The notes under the pieces were generated by a model. That model was given only the letters and a program-made list of their open reading frames with translations, did not search any database and was not told where the DNA came from. This document shows positions 1 to 5,527 of a DNA stretch of 10,691 nt, in pieces; within the stretch, counting starts at the first letter, position 1, and every line of letters begins with the position of its first letter. Origin of the DNA: UMGS1590 sp036303105 (GTDB lineage Bacteria; Bacillota; Peptococcia; Peptococcales; Peptococcaceae); assembly GCA_036303105.1 (NCBI GenBank), contig JAXJBF010000120.1, positions 1 to 10,691 of the forward strand, read 5' to 3'. A program made the position numbers and the translations under genes.

Positions 1-1909
1 GGCTTACACCGCAGACATTATCCTCACCGCCACCTGGACAGCGAACCACTACACCGTGGTTTTCGAGGCCAACGGCGGCAGCGGCACCATGGCGCCGCAG
101 ACCTTCACCTACGACGCAGCGCAGGCGCTCGCTGCAGCAAGCTTCACCCGTGCGGGGCACACCTTTGAAGGCTGGAACACGGCTGCCGACGGCAGCGGCA
201 CCAGCTTTGCGGATGGAGCCAACGTGGTCAACCTGAGCGCGGAGGACAGCGGCCGTGTCACCCTCTACGCCCAGTGGACGGAGGACGCCAAGTACAGCCT
301 GTCCGGACAGGTGAACGAGTCTGATGGCACGGGTGCTGCCGGTGCGACCGTCATCCTCATGCAGGGGGCGGAGAAAATTGCCAAAACCACCACCGACAGC
401 AGAGGACACTATGTGTTCACCAACATTCCAGCGGGCGCCTACAACATTGTGACGGAAAAAGGTGATGTGACCACGACCACCATGGTCACCGTGGACGCCG
501 ACCATGAAACGATCGACACCATCACCCTGCCGGAGGGCAGCAAAAATACCATCGTGGACAACAGTGAGGCTGGCGCATTTGCAGCCACTGTTGGCGGCCT
601 GAATGAGATTGCTGCTGCTGAGACGGTGGCAAATGGTGAAACCGTCACCATCACCCTGGCGGTCACAGAGAAAGAGGACGTGACCAACAGCGTCGAAGCT
701 GGGAACGAGACGCTGAAACAGGAGCAGGCCGCCATCAAACAGGAAGCCGCTGGTCAGACCCTGGCCTTTCTTGACCTGAGCCTGCTGAAAACCACAACGC
801 AAAACGGCGTGGAGGGAACACCTGAAAATATTGGCGGCAGCAACGACAACCTGCTGACCATTGTGGTGCCGTTTGCCACCGACAATCGCCGCCACATCAC
901 CGTCTACCGCTATCATGACACGGCAGCGGAAGCCCTGCCGGAAGGCAGTGAAAATGCTGTAAACGGTGAATATTTCAGCGTGGGCGATGGCGTTGTCACC
1001 ATCTGCGCCAAGAAATTCTCCACCTACGCCATTGGCTACACCAACCCGCCGTCCACGGGCGGCAGCGTCGGCCTGGCGCCGATTGTCACCGAGACGGAGC
1101 ATGGCAGCGTGAGTCTCAGCCCATCTCGTCCGTCGGTCGGCCAGACCGTGACCATTACGCCGCAGCCGGATGAGGGCTACACTATGGCTGCCATTACGGT
1201 GACCGACGCCAGCGGCCAGGCGCTGACCGTTACGAAGAACCACGACGGCACCTGGTCCTACGAACAGCCGCGCGGCCAGGTGACCATTGCCGTCACCTTC
1301 CGCCTGGCGAGCAATGCCAGCGACTGTCCGCAGGATGACAGCTGCCCGCTGGCTGGCTACAGCGATTTGCAGATGCACACCTGGTACCACGACTGTGTCC
1401 ACTACTGCCTGGAAAACGGGCTCATGGTGGGCACGGCACAGGGCGTGTTCTCGCCGGATGCAGCGCTGACCAGGGCGCAGGCCGTGGTCATTCTCTGGCG
1501 CAACGAAGGCAGCCCGCTTGTCGAGCAGCCGCTGGATTTTGACGACGTGGCCGACGACGCCTGGTACGCCGACGCTGTGCGCTGGGCCGTCGCCGCCGAT
1601 GTCATGAGCGGCTATGGCAACGGCCGCTTCGGGGCCGACGACCCAATGACCCGAGAGCAGATGGCATCGATGTTTCATCGCTTCGCCCTCCAGAAGGGCG
1701 TCACCGTGAGCGATGGCGCAGCCGTCGACCTGAACCGCTTCAGCGATGCCGACGCCATCAGCAGCTGGGCGCTGGACGTTGTCCAGTGGGCCTGCGACAC
1801 CGGCCTGCTGCGAGGTTTTGAGGACGGGAAGCTGGACCCAACCGGCAACACCACCCGCGCCCAGTATTCAGCCATGATCATGCGCTTTCTGGAAGACATC
1901 ACCCAATAA
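1..1909 (+). CDS. SLH-domain surface protein, 5' end cut by the window edge
   Basis: This is the C-terminal part of a large secreted protein anchored to the cell wall. The reading frame is open from base 2, before the first possible GTG start at base 56, so the true start lies to the left. It opens with the end of one Listeria-Bacteroides (Flg_new) repeat (LTATWTAN). A complete repeat follows at about bases 44-276 (FEANGGSGTM ... GWNTAADGSGT ... LYAQW). A carboxypeptidase-regulatory/CnaB-like beta-sandwich is at about 292-540 (SGQV, GATV, TDSRGHYVFTNIPAGAY). Next come an unassigned beta-rich stretch (540-1060) and a repeat of the kind seen in such adhesins (1080-1310, HGSVSLSPSRPSVGQTVTI). 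Three SLH domains fill about 1340-1900, with the motifs LTRAQ, MTREQ and TTRAQ. SLH domains bind secondary cell-wall polymer in Firmicutes. The beta modules suggest an adhesin or spacer role; no enzymatic domain is visible in this part. Domain assignment is secure, specific function unknown. Confidence 0.9.
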   Translation, partial: AYTADIILTATWTANHYTVVFEANGGSGTMAPQTFTYDAAQALAAASFTRAGHTFEGWNTAADGSGTSFADGANVVNLSAEDSGRVTLYAQWTEDAKYSLSGQVNESDGTGAAGATVILMQGAEKIAKTTTDSRGHYVFTNIPAGAYNIVTEKGDVTTTTMVTVDADHETIDTITLPEGSKNTIVDNSEAGAFAATVGGLNEIAAAETVANGETVTITLAVTEKEDVTNSVEAGNETLKQEQAAIKQEAAGQTLAFLDLSLLKTTTQNGVEGTPENIGGSNDNLLTIVVPFATDNRRHITVYRYHDTAAEALPEGSENAVNGEYFSVGDGVVTICAKKFSTYAIGYTNPPSTGGSVGLAPIVTETEHGSVSLSPSRPSVGQTVTITPQPDEGYTMAAITVTDASGQALTVTKNHDGTWSYEQPRGQVTIAVTFRLASNASDCPQDDSCPLAGYSDLQMHTWYHDCVHYCLENGLMVGTAQGVFSPDAALTRAQAVVILWRNEGSPLVEQPLDFDDVADDAWYADAVRWAVAADVMSGYGNGRFGADDPMTREQMASMFHRFALQKGVTVSDGAAVDLNRFSDADAISSWALDVVQWACDTGLLRGFEDGKLDPTGNTTRAQYSAMIMRFLEDITQ

Positions 1910-1913
1910 ATGA

Positions 1914-1961
1914 CAAAAATAACAGCCGCCGCCTGTCGACAACGACAGACGGCGGCTGTTT
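1914..1961. terminator. Bidirectional intrinsic terminator between convergent genes
   Basis: An 11-bp stem (1921-1931 with 1950-1960) continues after one C/A mismatch as a 6-bp stem around an ACAA loop. On the minus strand the hairpin is followed by a T-rich run (TTATTTTTG), which suits the ATPase gene ending at 1965. On the plus strand the T run is only three bases, so it is weaker for the SLH gene. Confidence 0.85.
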
Positions 1962-1964
1962 GCG

Positions 1965-3302
1965 TTAGAACAAAGGCTCGTCCTTTTGGAAAAACAGGAT
2001 GAAATAGATGGGCAGATAGGTGATTTTTCCCTTGCTGGTGATTTCGCGCGTGTTGGAAAGCACAAAAGCTTGCTTGATGGGATATTGCTCATTCTTGACA
2101 AAGGCGTTGAGCGCGCTGTGGACGGAGTAATCCTTGCCGGATTTGACCTCGATCGGAACCACCGACAGACTGTTGTAGTCGTCAATGAGATAATCGACCT
2201 CGTCCTTGCTGCGGTTGTCGTAAAGATAGAGCGGATAACCGTGGGCGCTGAGTTCGCTGGCGACCACGCTTTCATACACTGCGCCGAGGTTGATGCTGCG
2301 TTCGTCGTCCATGATGGCGCGGATGTTGCTGCCGGAGAGGATGCCGGAGAGAATACCCACATCATTGAGATAAAGCTTGAGCAGATTTTCCCCGCTGGAT
2401 TCAATGAGCGGGAACACCGGAGTGGAAATGGCGCGCACCTCCAGAGCGATGCCAGCGCTGACGAGGTAGTCAAATTCGTCTTGATAGTGGGCGAAGGTTC
2501 TGCCCTTTTTCCCTTCGATGTCTTTGACGACAACGCGCTTTTTCTTGTTTTCGAGGTTGTATGGGATCATCTCGTAAATGCGTCGGATTTTTAATTTGTG
2601 GGCATCGTCGTATTTAGAGGCGTCAATCATGTAGTATTCGTGAATTTCCCGCTGGATGTTTTTTTCATTTAGGTAGGCGTTGACGGCATCCGGCATGCCG
2701 CCGACGAGCAAAAACTTGCGGAACAAATCCATCATTTTATTGTGGGTGGCCTCGTCCAACGCTTCTCGTGCGTCAAACTTACGCCGCAATGCGGCAATGG
2801 CAAATGCGTTCATGCCGTTGGCATAGAGAAATTCTTCAAAATCCAGCGGGTACATCTGCAGCTTGCGAATGCTTCCCATTGGGATGGACGTCGTTTGAGA
2901 CAGCGTGACGCCCAGCAAGGCGCCGCTGGCGATGAACGTGAAGCGGCCATCTTTGCGCAGAAATTTCAGCAAGGTCAGCAGATGCGGATAGGCCTGGATT
3001 TCATCGATGAAGATCAGCGTGTTATCCCGCTCATGCATCTTGTCGCCAGCAAGCATGCTGACCTGAAGATAGAAATCCTCGATGCTGTGGGTGTTGGCAA
3101 ATAGCCGCTCGCTGATGCTGTCTTCGACCATGTTCAGCTCAATAAAATGAGTGAACAGCTGTTGGCCAACGTGGTGGATGATGAAGGTTTTTCCGACCTG
3201 ACGGGCGCCGTCCACGAGCAGAATTTTGTCCGGCGTGGTGCGCAGATGGTGTTCGATGTCAGCAGCAATCTTCCGATAAAGTATGGGCAGGACCTCTTTC
3301 AA
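1965..3302 (-). CDS. AAA ATPase with DUF4143 domain; start codon uncertain
   Basis: This is a stand-alone P-loop ATPase of the widespread AAA_14/DUF4143 family. Its cellular role is poorly known. Numbering from a TTG at 3398, the Walker A motif GARQVGKT is residues 64-71 and Walker B IFIDEIQ is 129-135. A sensor-like IASGALLGV follows. The C-terminal DUF4143 part carries D402 and E417-V-K419, which resembles a PD-(D/E)XK nuclease core and may or may not be active. The frame is open back to the TTG at 3398, but that codon has no ribosome-binding site. The entry uses the TTG at 3302, the nearest canonical start codon to the family's usual beginning (445 residues). The best Shine-Dalgarno, AAAGAGGT, sits 7 bases before an ATA at 3284 that begins the typical family start (I-LYRKIA; 439 residues). 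The start is therefore unresolved. The gene is divergent from the TetR gene and convergent with the SLH gene. Confidence 0.85.
   Translation of the reverse strand: MKEVLPILYRKIAADIEHHLRTTPDKILLVDGARQVGKTFIIHHVGQQLFTHFIELNMVEDSISERLFANTHSIEDFYLQVSMLAGDKMHERDNTLIFIDEIQAYPHLLTLLKFLRKDGRFTFIASGALLGVTLSQTTSIPMGSIRKLQMYPLDFEEFLYANGMNAFAIAALRRKFDAREALDEATHNKMMDLFRKFLLVGGMPDAVNAYLNEKNIQREIHEYYMIDASKYDDAHKLKIRRIYEMIPYNLENKKKRVVVKDIEGKKGRTFAHYQDEFDYLVSAGIALEVRAISTPVFPLIESSGENLLKLYLNDVGILSGILSGSNIRAIMDDERSINLGAVYESVVASELSAHGYPLYLYDNRSKDEVDYLIDDYNSLSVVPIEVKSGKDYSVHSALNAFVKNEQYPIKQAFVLSNTREITSKGKITYLPIYFILFFQKDEPLF
3292..3299 (-). promoter_or_regulatory. Shine-Dalgarno facing an ATA codon
   Basis: On the minus strand AAAGAGGT is followed by the 7-base spacer CCTGCCC and then ATA at 3284-3282, where an ATG would be expected. 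No ATG or GTG lies in frame nearby. This is the best ribosome-binding site for the ATPase gene, and it argues that translation starts, or once started, at that ATA. Confidence 0.45.
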
Positions 3303-3304
3303 AA

Positions 3305-3350
3305 ACTTTTCAATAAAAAATGTGCGCCGAAAACGTGACTTTTCAATAAA
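3305..3350. repeat. 13-bp direct repeat pair upstream of the ATPase gene
   Basis: TTTATTGAAAAGT (minus strand) occurs twice, at 3317-3305 and 3350-3338, exactly 33 bp apart. If translation starts near 3284 or 3302, both copies lie in the 5' untranslated or promoter region. They could be regulator sites. If the TTG at 3398 were used, they would encode a repeated FIEK. The copies are exact; any function is inferred. Confidence 0.5.
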
Positions 3351-3392
3351 CGTGGCTGGCGGGAAAATGCATGCCTGGTATGGATTGGCTCT

Positions 3393-3420
3393 TGCCAAAT
3401 GGCTGGCGAGGGTGTATCAT
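3393..3420 (+). promoter_or_regulatory. Promoter of the TetR-family gene
   Basis: A -35 box TTGCCA (3393-3398), a 16-bp spacer and a -10 box TATCAT (3415-3420) place the start of transcription near 3427. That is inside the palindromic operator at 3425-3441, as expected for a self-repressed gene. An alternative -10, GATAAT, lies at 3422-3427. Confidence 0.55.
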
Positions 3421-3424
3421 AGAT

Positions 3425-3441
3425 AATGAACAAGGTTCATT
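3425..3441. promoter_or_regulatory. Palindromic operator 1 (TetR autoregulation)
   Basis: AATGAAC-AAG-GTTCATT is a perfect 7-bp inverted repeat with a 3-bp centre, located between the -10 box and the Shine-Dalgarno of the TetR gene. Its 15-bp core recurs in front of the next gene at 4054-4068. Position and recurrence support its being the binding site of this TetR-type repressor. Confidence 0.75.
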
Positions 3442-3455
3442 TTGCGGAGGTAACT

Positions 3456-4013
3456 ATGAATAGAACGGTGACATCGGAAGAAGAAATTTTGGCGGCAGCG
3501 CAGACGCTGCTGTTGGAAAAAGGTGCCGGCGCATTGACGATGCGTTCGGTGGCAGCAGCCTGCGGGGTTGCTGTGGGCTCGATTTACAATTATTTTCCGT
3601 CCAAAGGCGCGCTGGTCGGTACGACGATCGAAAGCGTTTGGACAGACATCTTCCGACCATTCACGGAGGCGCCGGCGTATGCCAGTTTTGCCGATTGTGC
3701 CGCAGCACTGCTTGCTGCTTTGGCTGAAGGCGATGCGCGCCATCCAGGTTTCTTTTCGGTGCACGCGCTGTCGTTTGCAGCTGGCGAAAAGGATGCTGGC
3801 CGTGCTTTAATGGCGCGTTGTTTTTCACATCTGCGCGAGAAAATGCTGGCTGCGCTGGCGGCAGATCCTCAGGTGCGCGCTGGCGTGTTTGATGGTGCCT
3901 TGTCCAAAGAAGCATTTGTGAATTATGTGCTGCAGCTTGCGATCATGCAGCAAAAACGCGGCAGCGGTGAAGACGCCGCCCTGTTGGCGCTGATTTGCAG
4001 CTGTATTTATTGA
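3456..4013 (+). CDS. TetR/AcrR-family transcriptional regulator
   Basis: This is a one-domain HTH repressor of 185 residues, a normal size for the family. The N-terminal DNA-binding domain covers about residues 7-55, with the hallmark helix-turn-helix LTMRSVAAACGVAVGSIYNYF followed by PSKGAL. The helical remainder would hold the ligand pocket and dimer interface, and its ligand cannot be read from sequence. The start is the ATG at 3456, because GGAGG (3446-3450) lies 5 bases before it. The earlier in-frame ATG at 3426 sits inside the operator and has no ribosome-binding site. The gene carries a palindrome at its own promoter and shares it with the downstream membrane-protein gene. The likely role is a local repressor of itself and that gene, released by a small molecule. 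It ends in its own terminator, so the two genes may be transcribed separately. Confidence 0.92.
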   Translation: MNRTVTSEEEILAAAQTLLLEKGAGALTMRSVAAACGVAVGSIYNYFPSKGALVGTTIESVWTDIFRPFTEAPAYASFADCAAALLAALAEGDARHPGFFSVHALSFAAGEKDAGRALMARCFSHLREKMLAALAADPQVRAGVFDGALSKEAFVNYVLQLAIMQQKRGSGEDAALLALICSCIY

Positions 4014-4019
4014 GTGCTT

Positions 4020-4045
4020 GCCCGTCGTGCGGCGGGCTTTTGTTT
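4020..4045 (+). terminator. Intrinsic terminator after the TetR gene
   Basis: The stem GCCCGTC/GGCGGGC (one T-G wobble) closes a GTGC loop and is followed by TTTTGTTT. It starts 6 bases after the TetR stop codon. It implies that the membrane-protein gene downstream either has its own promoter or depends on read-through. Confidence 0.85.
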
Positions 4046-4053
4046 GAACGAAT

Positions 4054-4068
4054 ATGAACAAGGTTCAT
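4054..4068. promoter_or_regulatory. Palindromic operator 2 (in front of the membrane-protein gene)
   Basis: ATGAAC-AAG-GTTCAT is a perfect 6-bp inverted repeat with the same 3-bp centre as the site at 3425-3441. With the following T run, an 18-base stretch is identical between the two sites. It lies 21 bases before the start codon of the downstream gene. No convincing -35/-10 pair is visible beside it. Confidence 0.75.
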
Positions 4069-4089
4069 TTTTGAGAATGGAGGATGTTT

Positions 4090-4494
4090 ATGGTTAAAAA
4101 GAGAACATTGCTGCTCTTGGCAGCGCTGGTTTGGCTGGCGGCTGGGCTGAATATTGTGCGCATTGGTGCGCTGGCCTATGTGGGCCACTTGTCGTTTTTG
4201 GCGGCAGCTGGATCGGTGGTGGTGTTTGTGCTGTTCTGGCGCATGTTCCGCAAGCTGGTTGGCAAGCACACAGGGCGCATCCGTGAGTACGCAGAGGAAC
4301 GGCAGTATTTCTGGCATTTCTTCGATGCCCGCTCGTTCTGCATCATGGCTGTGATGATGACCGGCGGGATCACCATCCGTGTCTGCCATCTCATGCCGGA
4401 CGCCTTTATTGCCATTTTTTACACCGGCTTGGGCACCGCGCTGGCGTTGGCCGGGCTGGCATTTGGCTGTCACTTTGTTCGTTATAAAGCATAG
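4090..4494 (+). CDS. Four-helix integral membrane protein, unrecognised family
   Basis: The protein has 134 residues and I do not recognise a named family. Four hydrophobic segments are visible: about residues 6-26 (LLLLAALVWLAAGLNIVRIG), 34-52 (SFLAAAGSVVVFVLFW), 82-102 (FCIMAVMMTGGITIRVC) and 107-130 (FIAIFYTGLGTALALAGLAF). A basic, tyrosine-rich loop (FRKLVGKHTGRIREYAEERQ) separates helices 2 and 3. Start choice: GGAGG abuts the ATG at 4084 with no gap, whereas the ATG at 4090 has a 6-base spacing, so 4090 is preferred. The gene lies behind a terminator and has the same palindrome as the TetR gene. That marks it as the probable target of the repressor, and a membrane stress or export function is possible but unproven. 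It has no transporter signature motif. Confidence 0.8.
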   Translation: MVKKRTLLLLAALVWLAAGLNIVRIGALAYVGHLSFLAAAGSVVVFVLFWRMFRKLVGKHTGRIREYAEERQYFWHFFDARSFCIMAVMMTGGITIRVCHLMPDAFIAIFYTGLGTALALAGLAFGCHFVRYKA

Positions 4495-4500
4495 TATAAG

Positions 4501-4535
4501 AAAAACGCTGTCTCTTGTAGGAGGCAGCGTTTTTT
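4501..4535. terminator. Bidirectional terminator between membrane-protein and YgbA-like genes
   Basis: AAAAACGCTGTCTC pairs with GAGGCAGCGTTTTTT around a TTGTAG loop, with one T-G wobble. T runs flank the hairpin on both strands (TTTTTT on plus, TTTTT on minus). It can therefore serve the plus-strand gene ending at 4494 and the minus-strand gene ending at 4537. Confidence 0.9.
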
Positions 4536-4536
4536 G

Positions 4537-4896
4537 TTAGCGTTTAGTGGCGGATTTTTCCCGGCTCAGACGACGTTTTTCGATGGTGCTGGTGATCATA
4601 TGGCGCATGGCGTCAATCGGATGCACATAAAGCATGCGCGGCCCGGCGTAGCGCATCACGGTGCGTATTTGTTCGCGCATTTCAGGCTTGTAGCAGTGGA
4701 CACGGCAGTTGGAACAGAAGGATTTCGTTTCCATGAATGGGCAGTGGTCCACGCGGTCGCAGGCATAGCGCGCCAGTGCCGCGCATTCGTCGCAGAGCTG
4801 GTCCTTTGGGGGATGATGTTGATGACGGCAGTAGAGCGCGATCATTTCGCACACCACTTCTTTTTCGCGTGCACGCTTGCTGGAGAGATCGTGCAT
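4537..4896 (-). CDS. ygbA: YgbA_NO family (nitrous oxide-stimulated promoter) protein
   Basis: This small cysteine-rich cytoplasmic protein of 119 residues matches in length and motif order the family of E. coli YgbA, whose expression responds to nitrosative stress (NsrR regulon). Its biochemical role is unsettled. Family hallmarks seen here are MIALYCRHQHH (18-28), LCDECAALARYA (34-45), CPFMETKSFCSNCRVHCY (52-69) and VMRYAGPRMLYVHP (80-93). C35-x2-C38 and C61-x2-C64-x3-C68, with C23, C52 and nearby histidines, suggest a bound metal or iron-sulfur centre; this is inference. The ATG start is fixed by AAGGAGG 8 bases upstream. The gene is monocistronic, with its own promoter and terminator. No NO-responsive operator was recognised. 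The symbol is by family resemblance only. Confidence 0.85.
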   Translation of the reverse strand: MHDLSSKRAREKEVVCEMIALYCRHQHHPPKDQLCDECAALARYACDRVDHCPFMETKSFCSNCRVHCYKPEMREQIRTVMRYAGPRMLYVHPIDAMRHMITSTIEKRRLSREKSATKR

Positions 4897-4932
4897 GAGC
4901 AGTGCCTCCTTTGTAAAAATAGGGTTGTTCTA

Positions 4933-4961
4933 AGTATACGCTGTGCAGGGCTGCTGAGCAA
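4933..4961 (-). promoter_or_regulatory. Sigma-70-type promoter of the YgbA-like gene
   Basis: On the minus strand TTGCTC (4961-4956), exactly 17 bp, and TATACT (4938-4933) form a good vegetative promoter. It lies about 37 bases before the start codon of the YgbA-like gene. No clear palindromic operator overlaps it. Confidence 0.65.
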
Positions 4962-5057
4962 GAGCTGAACGGCTGAATATGCAGGTGGATGGCTGCTATA
5001 GAAAGGTTTGTTCGGCGGGCGCCTGTGACAAAAAAGGACGTGGCAGGTGGATTGGTT

Positions 5058-5086
5058 TTGACGTTTGTTGACAGAGATGATATGCT
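5058..5086 (+). promoter_or_regulatory. Promoter of the membrane-protein/alcohol dehydrogenase operon
   Basis: TTGACG (5058-5063), a 17-bp spacer and TATGCT (5081-5086) give a good match to a vegetative promoter, with transcription starting near 5093 and a leader of about 57 bases. A second TTGACA overlaps the spacer at 5069-5074, but no good -10 stands 16-18 bp after it. Confidence 0.6.
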
Positions 5087-5149
5087 GGTTGCAAGGATAA
5101 CTTATCTGTGCGCGTATAAAAGTGAAGCGTTCTAAAGGAGGCGTGAACC

Positions 5150-5521
5150 ATGAAACGACCATTGGCGAAATTGAGTATGTTCTTTGGTGTTTGTGCCGCA
5201 GTAGTGGCGGTGGCCCTGTGGGTCTTCGGCGCTGGCTGGTTCGTTGTGGCCGCCTGTGCAGTGGCTGCAGTGGTGCTTTTCTGGGCCAGCCGCGGCGATT
5301 TGGACAGCGCCCGCGGCAATCAGCCTGTGGCCGTGATCATCGATCCCCTGACAGGGGTGCCGGATTTTGACGGCTACCGCCCGCGGGAAAGTGAGCTGCC
5401 ACAGGATCAGCCAGCGGCTGAGCTGATTCAGCACGAGGTGGCTGGGGAGAGTGTGGACGAGATTTTGGCACGCGCAGTCGCTGCTCATCAAGGTGCAGCG
5501 ACGGAAAAGAAAGGAGAATAA
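5150..5521 (+). CDS. Small two-helix membrane protein, function unknown
   Basis: The protein has 123 residues and I do not recognise the family. A short basic N-terminus (MKRPLAK) precedes two closely spaced hydrophobic segments, about residues 8-26 (LSMFFGVCAAVVAVALWVF) and 28-46 (AGWFVVAACAVAAVVLFWA). These form a helical hairpin. An acidic soluble tail of about 75 residues follows (GNQPVAVIIDPLTGVPDFDG, later SVDEILARAVAAH). By the positive-inside rule the tail is probably cytoplasmic. The start is supported by AAAGGAGG 8 bases before the ATG. The gene lies 6 bases before the alcohol dehydrogenase gene, whose Shine-Dalgarno overlaps its last codons, so the two are almost certainly co-transcribed. 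Whether they act together is unknown. Confidence 0.8.
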   Translation: MKRPLAKLSMFFGVCAAVVAVALWVFGAGWFVVAACAVAAVVLFWASRGDLDSARGNQPVAVIIDPLTGVPDFDGYRPRESELPQDQPAAELIQHEVAGESVDEILARAVAAHQGAATEKKGE

Positions 5522-5527
5522 CAATAG

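Noticed and set aside
1868..2594. Frames of about 200 codons on both strands overlapping the ATPase gene
   Set aside because: The ATPase frame carries Walker A, Walker B and DUF4143 motifs; the overlapping frames show low-complexity composition and no motifs.
3426..3455. ATG at 3426 as start of the TetR gene
   Set aside because: It lies inside the palindromic operator and near the predicted transcription start, without a Shine-Dalgarno; the ATG at 3456 has GGAGG 5 bases upstream.
4534..4968. 144-codon plus-strand frame opposite the YgbA-like gene
   Set aside because: It begins within the bidirectional terminator and lies antisense to a gene with clear family motifs, promoter and ribosome-binding site.
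5058..5074. TTGAC repeated at 5058 and 5069 as an NO- or FNR-type regulator site
   Set aside because: The two copies are direct, not inverted, and the first is explained as a -35 box; FNR/HcpR-type sites are palindromic.
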